A DNA stretch of 64,000 nt from Hyphomicrobiales bacterium (GTDB taxonomy: Bacteria > Pseudomonadota > Alphaproteobacteria > Rhizobiales > Rhizobiaceae): assembly GCA_900466875.1 (NCBI GenBank), contig UBNQ01000009.1:180959-244958 (forward strand). The letters are read 5' to 3'. Of this stretch, positions 8,282 through 17,584 are shown one piece after another. Position numbers and translations under genes: made by a program. The notes beneath the pieces are model-generated. The model saw nothing but the letters and a program-made list of their open reading frames with translations, did not search any database and had not been told where the DNA came from. Each line of letters begins with the position of its first letter. Within the stretch, counting starts at the first letter, position 1.

Positions 8282-9316
8282 ATGGGTTTCAAGATTGCAG
8301 TCGCCGGCGCTACCGGCAATGTCGGCCGGGAAATGCTGAACATCCTGGCAGAACGCGGCTTTCCGGCTTCCGAGGTTGTCGCACTGGCGTCCGCCCGCAG
8401 TCAGGGCACCGAAGTATCTTTCGGCGACAAGACGCTGAAGGTCTCCAACCTTGAGAACTACGATTTTTCCGACACCGACATCTGCCTGATGTCCGCCGGT
8501 GGCGATATTTCCAAGAAGTGGTCGCCCAAGATCGGCGCGCAGGGTTGCGTCGTGATCGACAACTCGTCCGCCTGGCGTTACGATTCGGAAGTGCCGCTTA
8601 TTGTTCCGGAAGTGAACCCGGATGCGATCGCTGGCTTCACCAAGAAGAACATCATCGCCAACCCGAATTGCTCGACTGCCCAGCTCGTGGTGGCGCTGAA
8701 GCCGCTGCATGACTTCGCCAAGATCAAGCGCGTCGTCGTCTCTACCTACCAGTCGGTCTCCGGCGCCGGCAAGGAAGGCATGGACGAACTCTTCACCCAG
8801 ACGCGTGCCGTCTTCGTTGCCGATCCGATCGAGTCGAAGAAGTTCACCAAGCGCATCGCCTTCAACGTCATCCCGCATATCGATGTCTTCATGGAAGACG
8901 GATATACGAAGGAAGAGTGGAAGGTTCTCGCCGAGACCAAAAAGATGCTCGATCCGAAGATCAAGGTGACCTGCACCGCAGTTCGCGTTCCGGTCTTCAT
9001 CGGTCACTCCGAATCGGTCAACATCGAGTTCGAAAACGAGATCACCGCCGATCAGGCCCGTGACATCCTGCGCGAAGCGCCGGGTTGCCTCGTCATCGAC
9101 AAGCATGAAAACGGCGGCTACATCACTCCGATCGAATCCGCCGGCGAAGATGCGACCTACATCTCGCGTATCCGTGAGGACGCAACCGTCGAAAACGGCC
9201 TCAACATCTGGGTTGTCTCCGACAACCTGCGCAAGGGCGCGGCGCTCAACGCCATCCAGATTGCTGAACTTCTCGTCAATCGCGGCCTCATCAAGCCGCG
9301 CAAGGCTGCTGCCTGA
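8282..9316 (+). CDS. asd: Aspartate-semialdehyde dehydrogenase
   Basis: Asd reduces aspartyl phosphate to aspartate semialdehyde with NADPH, feeding Lys/diaminopimelate, Thr and Met synthesis. From ATG at 8282 the product is 344 residues long and starts with the dinucleotide-binding AVAGATGNVGREML. The catalytic Cys is C130 in NPNCSTAQ. SAWRYD, STYQSVSGAGKEGMDEL, RVPVFIGHSESVN (substrate-binding Arg and general-base His) are all present. Length and motifs are those of the bacterial Gram-negative type 2 branch. An efficient terminator follows, so it is probably transcribed alone. Confidence 0.97.
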   Translation: MGFKIAVAGATGNVGREMLNILAERGFPASEVVALASARSQGTEVSFGDKTLKVSNLENYDFSDTDICLMSAGGDISKKWSPKIGAQGCVVIDNSSAWRYDSEVPLIVPEVNPDAIAGFTKKNIIANPNCSTAQLVVALKPLHDFAKIKRVVVSTYQSVSGAGKEGMDELFTQTRAVFVADPIESKKFTKRIAFNVIPHIDVFMEDGYTKEEWKVLAETKKMLDPKIKVTCTAVRVPVFIGHSESVNIEFENEITADQARDILREAPGCLVIDKHENGGYITPIESAGEDATYISRIREDATVENGLNIWVVSDNLRKGAALNAIQIAELLVNRGLIKPRKAAA

Positions 9317-9350
9317 TAGATTAGAATTTATTAAGCATATCGATCTAGAA

Positions 9351-9380
9351 AATCCCGCCAACAGGCGGGGTTTTCTTTTT
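9351..9380 (+). terminator. Rho-independent terminator of asd
   Basis: The stem AATCCCGCC / GGCGGGGTT (9351-9359 and 9364-9372) with loop AACA is followed by a T-rich run to 9380. It lies 35 bases after the asd stop. Confidence 0.92.
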
Positions 9381-9399
9381 TGTGAGAATGTCCTCACGA

Positions 9400-9459
9400 A
9401 CTATTCATGCGCGGTCGGGTGGTGTTTGCTTGCAAGCCACCGCGTTTGCAACGAATAGT
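9400..9459 (+). other. Long imperfect inverted repeat in the leader of the lytic transglycosylase gene
   Basis: ACTATTC at 9400-9406 pairs with GAATAGT at 9453-9459, and inner GTGG/CCAC segments pair around a GCTTGC turn. It could fold as a roughly 60-base stem-loop in the 5' leader of the next gene. No known riboswitch or RNA family is recognised. Confidence 0.4.
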
Positions 9460-9504
9460 GGGGCAGGGACGCACCGCCGCTGACCGGCAAACACGGATTA
9501 AAGC

Positions 9505-10314
9505 ATGAAGAAGCTTCTACTCGCAGGACTGGCCTTCACCACACTGGCTATCGCAGGCCCGGCTGCTGCGCAGCAATGCGGCAATGACTCATCTGGCTTC
9601 ACGCGCTGGGTACAGGATTTCAAGCAGACAGCTCCTTCAAATGGGATCAGCCCGGCAGTGATCGAGCGCGCTTTCTCGAACGTGACCTACAATCGCGCCA
9701 CGATCAGCGCCGACCGTGGTCAGAAGAGCTTCAAGCTTTCCTTTGACGAATTCCTGAAAAAGCGCGGCGCGACGACCATCATCTCGCAGGGCAAGAAGAT
9801 GAAGTCGGCAAATGCCTCGCTTTTCGATCGCCTTGAGCGCCGCTACGGCGTCCCGGCCGGCCCGATCATCGCGATCTGGGGCATGGAAACAGGCTTCGGC
9901 AGGTTCCTGGGTAACCAGCACACCCTGTCGGCTGTCGCAACGCTTGCCTATGATTGCCGCCGTTCGGACTACTTTACCGAACAGCTATATGCCGCATTGA
10001 AACTGGTTGCCCGCGGCGATCTGAGCACGACGGCCAAGGGCGCAGCCCACGGCGAGATCGGCCAGACGCAGTTCCTTCCGCTGAACGTCATCCGTTATGG
10101 CGCAGACGGCGATGGCGACGGCCATGTCGATATGGTCGGCTCGCGGGCCGATGCGCTCGCATCGACCGCCAACTTCCTCAAAGGCCATGGCTGGGTAACC
10201 GGTGCCGGCTATCAGCCCGGCGAGCCGAGCTTCGTCGCCATCCAGGGCTGGAATGCGGCAACGGTCTATCAGCGCGCCATTGCCTATATGGGCGCTGAGA
10301 TCGACGGCCGCTGA
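9505..10314 (+). CDS. Lytic murein transglycosylase, MltB (SLT_2) family
   Basis: This 269-residue periplasmic enzyme should cleave the MurNAc-GlcNAc bond of peptidoglycan to give 1,6-anhydromuramic ends. A signal peptide covers about residues 1-22 (MKKLLLAGLAFTTLAIAGPAAA). The catalytic Glu is E128 in AIWGMETGFGRFLGN. AHGEIGQTQFLPLNVIRYG and DGDGDGHVDMVGSRADAL, followed by TANFLKGHGW, are the standard SLT_2 stretches. There is no C-terminal peptidoglycan-binding domain and no lipobox, so it is the short soluble form. It converges on the carbonic anhydrase gene with an 18-base gap. Confidence 0.92.
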   Translation: MKKLLLAGLAFTTLAIAGPAAAQQCGNDSSGFTRWVQDFKQTAPSNGISPAVIERAFSNVTYNRATISADRGQKSFKLSFDEFLKKRGATTIISQGKKMKSANASLFDRLERRYGVPAGPIIAIWGMETGFGRFLGNQHTLSAVATLAYDCRRSDYFTEQLYAALKLVARGDLSTTAKGAAHGEIGQTQFLPLNVIRYGADGDGDGHVDMVGSRADALASTANFLKGHGWVTGAGYQPGEPSFVAIQGWNAATVYQRAIAYMGAEIDGR

Positions 10315-10332
10315 AAGTCAGACGGCCAGAAA

Positions 10333-11016
10333 TCAGACAGCAGGCGCCTCATCGTCCTCGATAGGCGCCTGTTCTGCATCCAGATCGGGGCGCATGAAAT
10401 CGCCCTTCTGGTTCATGACCCACAATTCCCCGCTCGAAATATCGAACCAGGCGCCATGGACGGAAAGCTCGCCCTTTTCCGTCAGCGCCGTGATGAACGG
10501 GAAGCTCGCCAGATTGGTGATTGAATTGCGGATGGAGACGCGCTCTAGAGCCGTCTGCCGCTCCGATGCGGTCATCAGGTCGTTGCTCTGAATCTGCGAG
10601 GCCGCAGGCCTGACCAGACCGATCCATTTTCCGATAAAATCGCCGGGCGAGAGCGGTGCTAGCTCCGGATCCAGTGCCGCCTGGATGCCGCCGCAGCGGC
10701 CATGTCCCATGACCACGATATCCCGGATCTTGAGCACCTGAATGGCATATTCGAGTGCCGCAGATGTGCCATGAAACTGGCTGTCCGGCTCATAGGGCGG
10801 CACCATGTTGGCGATGTTGCGAACCACGAAAAGCTCGCCCGGTCCACAGTCGAAAATCGTTTCGGGAGCGGCACGCGAGTCACAACAGGCAATGAGGAGC
10901 GTATGAGGCTTCTGCCCCGTTTCGGCTAGAGCACGGTAACGCTCGCGCTCGTCGGTGTAGCGTCCGCTCATGAAATTGCGGTAGCCCGCAAGCAGTTTGG
11001 CTGGGAAATAGGTCAT
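10333..11016 (-). CDS. Beta-class carbonic anhydrase
   Basis: The 227-residue cytosolic protein should interconvert CO2 and bicarbonate. All beta-class zinc and dyad residues are visible: C44, D46 and R48 in CCDSR, then H105 and C108 in MGHGRCGG. VVRNIANMVPPYEP and GTSAALEYAIQVLKIRDI fit the family. The C-terminal tail after about 205 is acidic and variable. It stands alone, divergent from the glutamate dehydrogenase gene across about 300 bases. Confidence 0.95.
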   Translation of the reverse strand: MTYFPAKLLAGYRNFMSGRYTDERERYRALAETGQKPHTLLIACCDSRAAPETIFDCGPGELFVVRNIANMVPPYEPDSQFHGTSAALEYAIQVLKIRDIVVMGHGRCGGIQAALDPELAPLSPGDFIGKWIGLVRPAASQIQSNDLMTASERQTALERVSIRNSITNLASFPFITALTEKGELSVHGAWFDISSGELWVMNQKGDFMRPDLDAEQAPIEDDEAPAV

Positions 11017-11313
11017 GAGGGCTACGAATATTATGCCTTTGAACCAAGATCAACGGCCCGTTACGCGCAATCCGGCGCTTCGCTCGCTTTGGCCTCATAG
11101 CCTTTTGGATTGACCTATTCGCATATCCTATGGGGGTATCGGGCGATGCTGAGCTATATTCATCATCACATACTGAAAAAATCGATTTTATTGTCGTGAC
11201 AACAATTCTTTGCCAAATCCTGTCAACATTGGTGAGCAAAACAGTGCTAATTGCTCCAATGTGGACGGATTCGCGCCGTTCTCTGCAGCATTCAGCCAGA
11301 AAAGGGAGAGATC
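11017..11313. other. 297-base divergent intergenic region, carbonic anhydrase / NAD-GDH
   Basis: I see no gene or structured RNA. The stretch from about 11140 to 11240 is noticeably AT-rich compared with the flanks and is the likely promoter zone for the glutamate dehydrogenase gene, whose AAGGGAGAG ribosome site is at 11302-11310. Confidence 0.5.
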
Positions 11314-14300
11314 ATGGTCTGGAAGAATAGCCCCAAGCGAAGCAAACAGATGGATGGGGCGCGGTCATTCGCGAGCAAGGCCGGCAAGGACTTTCTCGAT
11401 CCAGCCATTCTGTTTGGGCGCGCAAGCGACGATGATCTCGCAAGCTACACTCCGGAAATGCTGGCTATCGCCGCAGCGCATGCCGCAAGCCGCGTGAAGG
11501 CATGGAACCGCACCCGGGCCGACATAACCGTCACGCAGATCCCGGGTGTCGAGCCTGACGGAATACCGGTTTGGGTTCTGACCGTGATCGACCGGAACAT
11601 GCCGTTCCTGTTCGATTCCGTCATGGGCGAGGTGACTGCCAATCATCGCGGTGTTGCCATGGCGGTGCACCCGATCCTGACGATCGAGCCGGGCAAGGAG
11701 CCGGTGCTGCGCAGCAATGACGAGCCGACAGCCCCCGCGCACCAGGTCAGCCTCATTCAGCTCCATATCCCTCAGTTGAACGAGGACCAGGCCAACCATC
11801 TGATAGAGCGCATCCGGTTCATCCTGGATCAGGTCCATCTGTCGATCACCGACTGGTCTGCCATGCTCGACACCATGGATGGTGCAGCCAAGCAGCTCTT
11901 GAACGCCAAGCCCCGCAAGGGCGCCGACCGGGAGGAAGCGCTGGCCTTCCTCGACTGGTTGCGGGATGACAATTTCACCTTCCTCGGCATGCGCGAATAC
12001 GTCTATTCCGGCAAGGGATCCAAGGCGAATGTGGAACGCGGCAAGGGCAGGGGCCTCGGCATTCTTTCCGATCCGGATGTTCTGGTCCTGCGTCAGGGCA
12101 AGGACCAGGTCACGACCACGCCGGAAATTCTCGAATTCCTCGACGGACCGCAATTCCTCATCGTCACCAAAGCCAATGTAAAGTCCGTCGTCCATCGGCG
12201 GGCCTATATGGATTATGTCGGCGTAAAGCGCTTCGATGAGAACGGCCACGTCGTCGGCGAGCTGCGGATTGTCGGCCTGTTCACCGCCACCGCCTATACC
12301 CAGTCCGTCCGCGAAATTCCGCTCTTGAGAGCAAAGGTCGAAGGCATCGACCAGCATTTCGGTTTCGATCCCTACAGCCACTCCGGCCGGATACTGGAAA
12401 ACACGCTCGAATCCTATCCGCGCGACGATCTTTTCCAGATCGATGCGGACCTCCTGGCAAAATTCTGCGAACAGATCATGGAGCTGAGCGAACGACCGCG
12501 CGTGCGCGTCCTCGCCCGTATCGACCATTTCGACCGCTTCGTCTCGACGATCGTTTATGTGCCCCGCGAAGACTATAACTCACTGGTTCGCGAAAAGGTC
12601 GGCGCCTATCTTTCGCATGTATTCGAGGGCCACGTCTCGGCTTACTATCCGGCCTTCCCCGAAGGCGGTGTGGCACGTGTCCACTTCATCATCGGACGCC
12701 GCGGCGGCAAGACGCCCCGCATAGCCCAGGCAAAACTCGAGGAAGCGATCCGCCTGATCGCCACTCCATGGGAAGAGCAGTTCTCGCTTCTGGCGGAAAA
12801 CGGCCCCCGTCTTTCGGTGACCAATGCTTTCCAGGAAGCCTTTACGCCGGAAGAAACCTTCGCCGACCTGCCGGACATTGCAGCCTGCGCATCCGGCGAG
12901 ACCATCCGCATCGAGTTTTACAAGCGGCCGACGGACGAGGCCAACAGCGTTTCGCTGAAGATCTTCCACGGCGATCACCATCTGTCGCTCTCGCGCCGGG
13001 TACCACTTCTGGAAAACCTCGGCTTCCGCGTGGTCAGCGAACAGACGTTTGAAATCCATGTTGGGCCGGATGCCAAGCTTATCGTCCTGCATGACATGGA
13101 ACTGCAGCTTCGGGACGGACGTCAGATCGATCTTGCGCAGGAAGGCCCGCTTCTTGAAGAGGCGTTTCTTCTGGCATTCGAGGGATTGGTCGACAATGAC
13201 GGGTTCAACCGTCTTGTGCTTCTGGCTGGCCTGTCCGCACGCGAAACCACCGTGTTGCGCGCCTATGCCCGCTACCTGCGCCAGACGGGCATCGTCTACT
13301 CGCAGACCTATATCGCCGATACGCTTGTCAAATACCCCGAAGCAGCAGCCACCATTTTCAGGCTTTTCCAGACCAGTTTCGATCCGGACATCGCTGAAAA
13401 AGCGCGAACGAAGAAGCTCGTTCAGCTCCACGGCGCCATGGAATTAAGCCTTTCCGCTGTTCCGAGCCTCGACGAGGACCGGACGCTACGACGTTTCGTC
13501 AACGCCATCGATTCGACGCTGCGCACCAACTATTTCCAGCGCGATGAAAACGGCGCACCGAAACGAATGCTGGCCTTCAAGTTCGACCCAGAACTTCTCG
13601 ATGGCCTGCCGCAGCCTCGCCCCTTCCGTGAAATGTTCGCCTACGGCACAGAGGTCGAAGGCGTGCACCTGCGCTTCGGCAAGGTGGCGCGTGGTGGCCT
13701 GCGCTGGTCGGATCGCGGCGAGGATTACCGGACCGAAGTCCTTGGCCTCGTCAAAGCCCAGCAGGTGAAGAACGCCGTTATCGTGCCGGTCGGCGCAAAG
13801 GGTGGCTTCTTCCCGAAAATGTTGCCCGCCGGTGGCTCCCGCGACGAAATTTTCAACGCCGGCAAGGAAGCCTACAAGACCTATATCCGCACGCTTCTGT
13901 CGATCACCGACAATATCGTCGAAGGCGAGATCGTCGGACCTAAGGATACGATCCGCATCGATGGTGAAGATCCCTATTTCGTTGTCGCCGCCGACAAGGG
14001 AACCGCAACCTTCTCCGACACCGCCAATGGCCTGGCTCAGGAAGCCGGCTTCTGGCTCGACGATGCCTTTGCATCGGGCGGATCGGCAGGTTACGACCAC
14101 AAGAAGATGGGCATCACCGCCCGTGGCGCCTGGGAGGCCGTCAAGCGGCATTTCCGCGAAATGGATATCGACATCCAGACGACCCCGTTCAACGTCATCG
14201 GCGTCGGCGACATGTCCGGCGACGTTTTTGGCAACGGCATGCTGCTCTCGCCAAAGATCCGGCTGATCGCCGCTTTCGATCACCGCGACATCTTCATCGA

Positions 14301-16074
14301 TCCTGACCCGGATACCGAAAAGTCCTTCGCCGAGCGCAACCGCATGTTCGCTTTGCCGCGGTCGAGCTGGCAGGACTACGATCGCAGCACGCTGTCGGAT
14401 GGCGCGATGATCATTTCGCGCTCGGAAAAATCCGTAAAGCTGACCAAACAGGCGGCAGCGGCGATCGGGCTCGACAAGACCACGGCCACCCCGTTCGAGA
14501 TCATGACGGCGATCCTGAAAAGCGAAGCCGATCTCCTCTGGTTCGGCGGTATCGGCACCTATATCCGGGCAGCCGCAGAGACGGATACGGAAGTGGGTGA
14601 TCGCGCCAATGACCCGATCCGCGTCACGGCTGGCGAAGTGCGCGCCAAGGTGATCGGCGAAGGCGCCAATCTCGGCGTCACCCAGAAGGGTCGCATCGCC
14701 TACTCGCTTGCGGGCGGACGCTGCAATTCCGATGCGATCGACAATTCGGCAGGCGTCAACTCCTCCGACGTTGAGGTCAATATCAAGATCGCGCTCAATG
14801 CGGCCATGCAGGACGGTCGTCTGCCTCGCGACAAGCGCAACAAGCTTCTGGCCTCGATGACCGACGAAGTGGCCGATCTGGTACTCCGCAACAACTATCT
14901 CCAGCCTCTGTCGATCTCGCTGATCGAACGAAGGGGCGTCACCAACCGTGAACAGCTCTCCCGCCTGATGTCCGTTCTGGAAGCGCAGGGCAAGCTCAAC
15001 CGCAAGGTCGAGACCCTGCCGGATGATGCGGAGCTCGCCGAGCGTTATGCTGCCGGACGGCCGCTGAGCCGGCCTGAAATCGGCGTCCTGCTTTCCTATT
15101 CGAAGATCGTTCTCTTCGACGCCTTGCTGGAAAGCGCCATTCCGGATGATCCCTATTTCGCGACCATCCTGAAATCCTACTTCCCTGCGAAGATGCAAAA
15201 ACCCTATGCCGGCGATATCGAGAACCATCGCCTGCACCGCGAAATCGTTGCGACCGCACTTGCGAATGAAGCGGTCAATCGCGGCGGCCCCGGCTTCATT
15301 CAGATGATGAGCGACATGACCGGTGCAACAGCTGCAAATGTCGTGAAGGCGGTCTTCCTCGTCCGCGACGGCTTCGACCTGCCGCGTCTCTGGGCTGAAG
15401 TCGACGCCCTCGATAACCGCATCCCCGGTCAGACCCAGAACGATCTCCATGCGCAGATCAACCGCATCATCGTCATTGGCACCTATCTCGCTCTCCAGAC
15501 GCAGATCAGTGCCGCGCCGCTGACCGAGGCCGTTGCAAGGCTCAAGGCTGCGATCAAGGGTCTGCACGGCGCCATGACCGAAGAGGTGATCGCCGAAACC
15601 GCACCGCTTGCCGCCGAACTGGAGGCCCAGGGCGCACCGGCAAGCCTGATTGCAGATATCCGCACGCTGTCGGCGCTCGTCATCGCTCCGGAAATCATGC
15701 TGATCGCCGACCGGACGGGTGAAAGCATGGCGCGTGCGGCGGAAAGCTATTTCAGCGTGACCAAGACCTTCCGCGTCAACCGCCTGATCGTTGCCGGTGA
15801 AAGGATAGGGACATCCGACCACTACGAGAGCCTGGCGCTCTCCCGCGGCCTTCAGCAGCTTGCTTCGGCTCGGCGCGACATCGTCATCACGGCGCTCACG
15901 GAACACCGGAAGGAAAAGAAGCCGGTACAGGCCTGGATTACTGCCGACCGCGTCCGTGTGAACCGTATCGGAGCCGAACTGATGACACTCAGCGAAAGCG
16001 GCGACCTCACCCTGCCGAAGATCTCCGTTGCGGCGGGCCTGCTCGGGGATCTGGCGCACGGCCGTCTGGCTTAG
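11314..16074 (+). CDS. NAD-specific glutamate dehydrogenase, large (about 180 kDa) class
   Basis: This 1586-residue protein belongs to the giant NAD-glutamate dehydrogenases (GDH-180 class), which deaminate glutamate to 2-oxoglutarate. The start ATG at 11314 follows AAGGGAGAG by 3 bases after the purine run. The N-terminal third (about 1-700) holds the ACT-like regulatory modules; the catalytic core is seen around 790-860 as RFGKVARGGLRWSDRGEDYRTEV and QQVKNAVIVPVGAKGGFF, followed by a nucleotide-binding region with GVGDMSGDVFGNGML and KVIGEGANLGVTQ. Length is normal, with no frameshift. It is followed by an extragenic repeat and a transporter gene on the same strand. Its usual role is glutamate catabolism. 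Confidence 0.95.
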   Translation: MVWKNSPKRSKQMDGARSFASKAGKDFLDPAILFGRASDDDLASYTPEMLAIAAAHAASRVKAWNRTRADITVTQIPGVEPDGIPVWVLTVIDRNMPFLFDSVMGEVTANHRGVAMAVHPILTIEPGKEPVLRSNDEPTAPAHQVSLIQLHIPQLNEDQANHLIERIRFILDQVHLSITDWSAMLDTMDGAAKQLLNAKPRKGADREEALAFLDWLRDDNFTFLGMREYVYSGKGSKANVERGKGRGLGILSDPDVLVLRQGKDQVTTTPEILEFLDGPQFLIVTKANVKSVVHRRAYMDYVGVKRFDENGHVVGELRIVGLFTATAYTQSVREIPLLRAKVEGIDQHFGFDPYSHSGRILENTLESYPRDDLFQIDADLLAKFCEQIMELSERPRVRVLARIDHFDRFVSTIVYVPREDYNSLVREKVGAYLSHVFEGHVSAYYPAFPEGGVARVHFIIGRRGGKTPRIAQAKLEEAIRLIATPWEEQFSLLAENGPRLSVTNAFQEAFTPEETFADLPDIAACASGETIRIEFYKRPTDEANSVSLKIFHGDHHLSLSRRVPLLENLGFRVVSEQTFEIHVGPDAKLIVLHDMELQLRDGRQIDLAQEGPLLEEAFLLAFEGLVDNDGFNRLVLLAGLSARETTVLRAYARYLRQTGIVYSQTYIADTLVKYPEAAATIFRLFQTSFDPDIAEKARTKKLVQLHGAMELSLSAVPSLDEDRTLRRFVNAIDSTLRTNYFQRDENGAPKRMLAFKFDPELLDGLPQPRPFREMFAYGTEVEGVHLRFGKVARGGLRWSDRGEDYRTEVLGLVKAQQVKNAVIVPVGAKGGFFPKMLPAGGSRDEIFNAGKEAYKTYIRTLLSITDNIVEGEIVGPKDTIRIDGEDPYFVVAADKGTATFSDTANGLAQEAGFWLDDAFASGGSAGYDHKKMGITARGAWEAVKRHFREMDIDIQTTPFNVIGVGDMSGDVFGNGMLLSPKIRLIAAFDHRDIFIDPDPDTEKSFAERNRMFALPRSSWQDYDRSTLSDGAMIISRSEKSVKLTKQAAAAIGLDKTTATPFEIMTAILKSEADLLWFGGIGTYIRAAAETDTEVGDRANDPIRVTAGEVRAKVIGEGANLGVTQKGRIAYSLAGGRCNSDAIDNSAGVNSSDVEVNIKIALNAAMQDGRLPRDKRNKLLASMTDEVADLVLRNNYLQPLSISLIERRGVTNREQLSRLMSVLEAQGKLNRKVETLPDDAELAERYAAGRPLSRPEIGVLLSYSKIVLFDALLESAIPDDPYFATILKSYFPAKMQKPYAGDIENHRLHREIVATALANEAVNRGGPGFIQMMSDMTGATAANVVKAVFLVRDGFDLPRLWAEVDALDNRIPGQTQNDLHAQINRIIVIGTYLALQTQISAAPLTEAVARLKAAIKGLHGAMTEEVIAETAPLAAELEAQGAPASLIADIRTLSALVIAPEIMLIADRTGESMARAAESYFSVTKTFRVNRLIVAGERIGTSDHYESLALSRGLQQLASARRDIVITALTEHRKEKKPVQAWITADRVRVNRIGAELMTLSESGDLTLPKISVAAGLLGDLAHGRLA

Positions 16075-16176
16075 AGCAATTCCAGCAAAAGTGGGAACCG
16101 GTTTTGCGTCCGGAATTGCGGTAAACAAAGAGATGGAGCGGTTTCGCGTTTCGAAGAAAGGCGGAACTGCTCTACA
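16072..16176. repeat. Rhizobial-type intergenic palindromic repeat, copy 1
   Basis: Two adjacent imperfect stem-loops lie just after the glutamate dehydrogenase stop: GCAATTCC (16076-16083) pairs with GGAATTGC (16112-16119) with an inner GCAAAA/TTTTGC stem, then GAGCGGTTT...AACTGCTC. A 21-base core (16093-16113) is identical to 47049-47069 after dnaQ. Such elements are common between genes in Rhizobiaceae; that identity is from memory. Confidence 0.75.
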
Positions 16177-16188
16177 GCGAGGTAGCGG

Positions 16189-17568
16189 ATGGGAGGTCAT
16201 GATAGCGATGAAGCGCCAGCAAAAACGCGCCGGCGCGGAATCTGGGGCTGGATGCTGTTCGACTGGGCGGCCCAACCCTTTTTCACCGTTGTCACGACCT
16301 TCATCTTCGGCCCTTATTTCGTCGCTCGGCTAACCGAAGACCCGATCTCGGCCCAGGCGGCATGGAGCAACATGGCGACGATCTCCTCGATCGTCATCGC
16401 CATCCTGTCGCCTATCCTCGGCTCGATTGCCGATCAGTCCGGCGCTCGCAAACCTTGGATCTTAAGCTTTGCCGTCGTAAAGATCGCAAGCCTGCTGATG
16501 TTGTGGTTTGCGGCACCCGGCTCGCCTTTGATCCTGCCGATCACCTTCATGATCCTGGCCTCGATCGCGGCGGAATTTTCCATTGTCTTCAATGATTCCA
16601 TGATGCCGCGCCTCGTTTCCCGAGACGAGGTCGGCAGGATCTCGAACATAGCCTGGGGCCTTGGTTATCTCGGCGGCATGATCGTGCTCATCGCCGTCGT
16701 AACCCTGCTTGCCGCAAATCCCGAGACCGGCCTGACCCTGATCGGCATTCCCCCGATTTTTGGCCTTGACCCGGCACTCGGCGAGGATGCCCGCATCACC
16801 GGCCCGATCGCGGCTTTGTGGTATCTCGTTTTCATCTTGCCGATGTTTTTCTTCACGCCCGACGCCAAGAAGGGCCTGCCGCTCGGAGCCGCGGTCCGCT
16901 CCGGGTTTCGGGAACTCGGCAGCACGCTCAAGGAACTGAAACAGCGTCGCGGCCTGACAAAATTCCTGATCGCCCGCATGCTTTATCAGGATGGTGTCAA
17001 TGGCCTGCTGATCCTTGGCGGCACGTTTGCTGCCGGCATGTTCGGCTGGGTGACGATCGAGATCGGAATTTACGGCATCATCCTGAATGTCGTCGCGATT
17101 TTCGGCTGCATCGCCGCCGGACTGCTGGACCGGGCACTCGGCTCCAAGACCGTGATCGTCACAAGCCTGATCCTGTTGCTCATTGCGACGGTCGGGATCG
17201 TCTCCACCCGCCCGGACTCGGTCCTGTTCGGCCTGATACCGCTTTCGGAAATAGACAGCGGCGGATGGTTCGGCACGGCGGCGGAAAAGGCCTATATCCT
17301 GTTCGGACTTCTGATCGGCATCGCCTTCGGCCCCGTCCAGGCCTCGTCACGATCCTATCTTGCGCGCTCCATCAGTCTTTCGGAAACAGGCCGCTATTTC
17401 GGCCTCTACGCGCTGTCGGGACGGGCGACGAGTTTCCTCGCAACCCTGTCCTTCTCGATCGTCACCTATGCGAGCGGTTCGGCCCATCTGGGCATGGCTA
17501 CGCTGATCGTGTTTCTGGCGGCCGGATTGCTCCTGTTGTTCAGGACGCCTTATCCGGCCACGAGATAA
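16189..17568 (+). CDS. MFS transporter, UMF1 / Atg22-like family
   Basis: This 459-residue inner-membrane protein has about 12 hydrophobic segments and the UMF1/Atg22-like signatures: WMLFDWAAQPFFTVVTTFIFGPYF near the start, GSIADQSGARKPWI, FNDSMMPRLVSRDEVGRISNIAWGLGYLGG and FGPVQASSRSYLARSI. Members of this family are proposed to export amino acids or small metabolites, but the substrate here is unknown. It lies on the same strand as the glutamate dehydrogenase gene beyond an extragenic repeat, so co-transcription is possible but not shown. It converges on purH with a 16-base gap. Confidence 0.88.
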   Translation: MGGHDSDEAPAKTRRRGIWGWMLFDWAAQPFFTVVTTFIFGPYFVARLTEDPISAQAAWSNMATISSIVIAILSPILGSIADQSGARKPWILSFAVVKIASLLMLWFAAPGSPLILPITFMILASIAAEFSIVFNDSMMPRLVSRDEVGRISNIAWGLGYLGGMIVLIAVVTLLAANPETGLTLIGIPPIFGLDPALGEDARITGPIAALWYLVFILPMFFFTPDAKKGLPLGAAVRSGFRELGSTLKELKQRRGLTKFLIARMLYQDGVNGLLILGGTFAAGMFGWVTIEIGIYGIILNVVAIFGCIAAGLLDRALGSKTVIVTSLILLLIATVGIVSTRPDSVLFGLIPLSEIDSGGWFGTAAEKAYILFGLLIGIAFGPVQASSRSYLARSISLSETGRYFGLYALSGRATSFLATLSFSIVTYASGSAHLGMATLIVFLAAGLLLLFRTPYPATR

Positions 17569-17584
17569 TTCTGCTCCGGCTAAA

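Noticed and set aside
13486..16275. 929-codon minus-strand open frame opposite the glutamate dehydrogenase gene
   Set aside because: It is the mirror of a well-conserved coding gene in GC-rich sequence. The translation has no recognisable domain, is rich in Asp/Gly/Arg as expected for antisense frames, and has no start signal.
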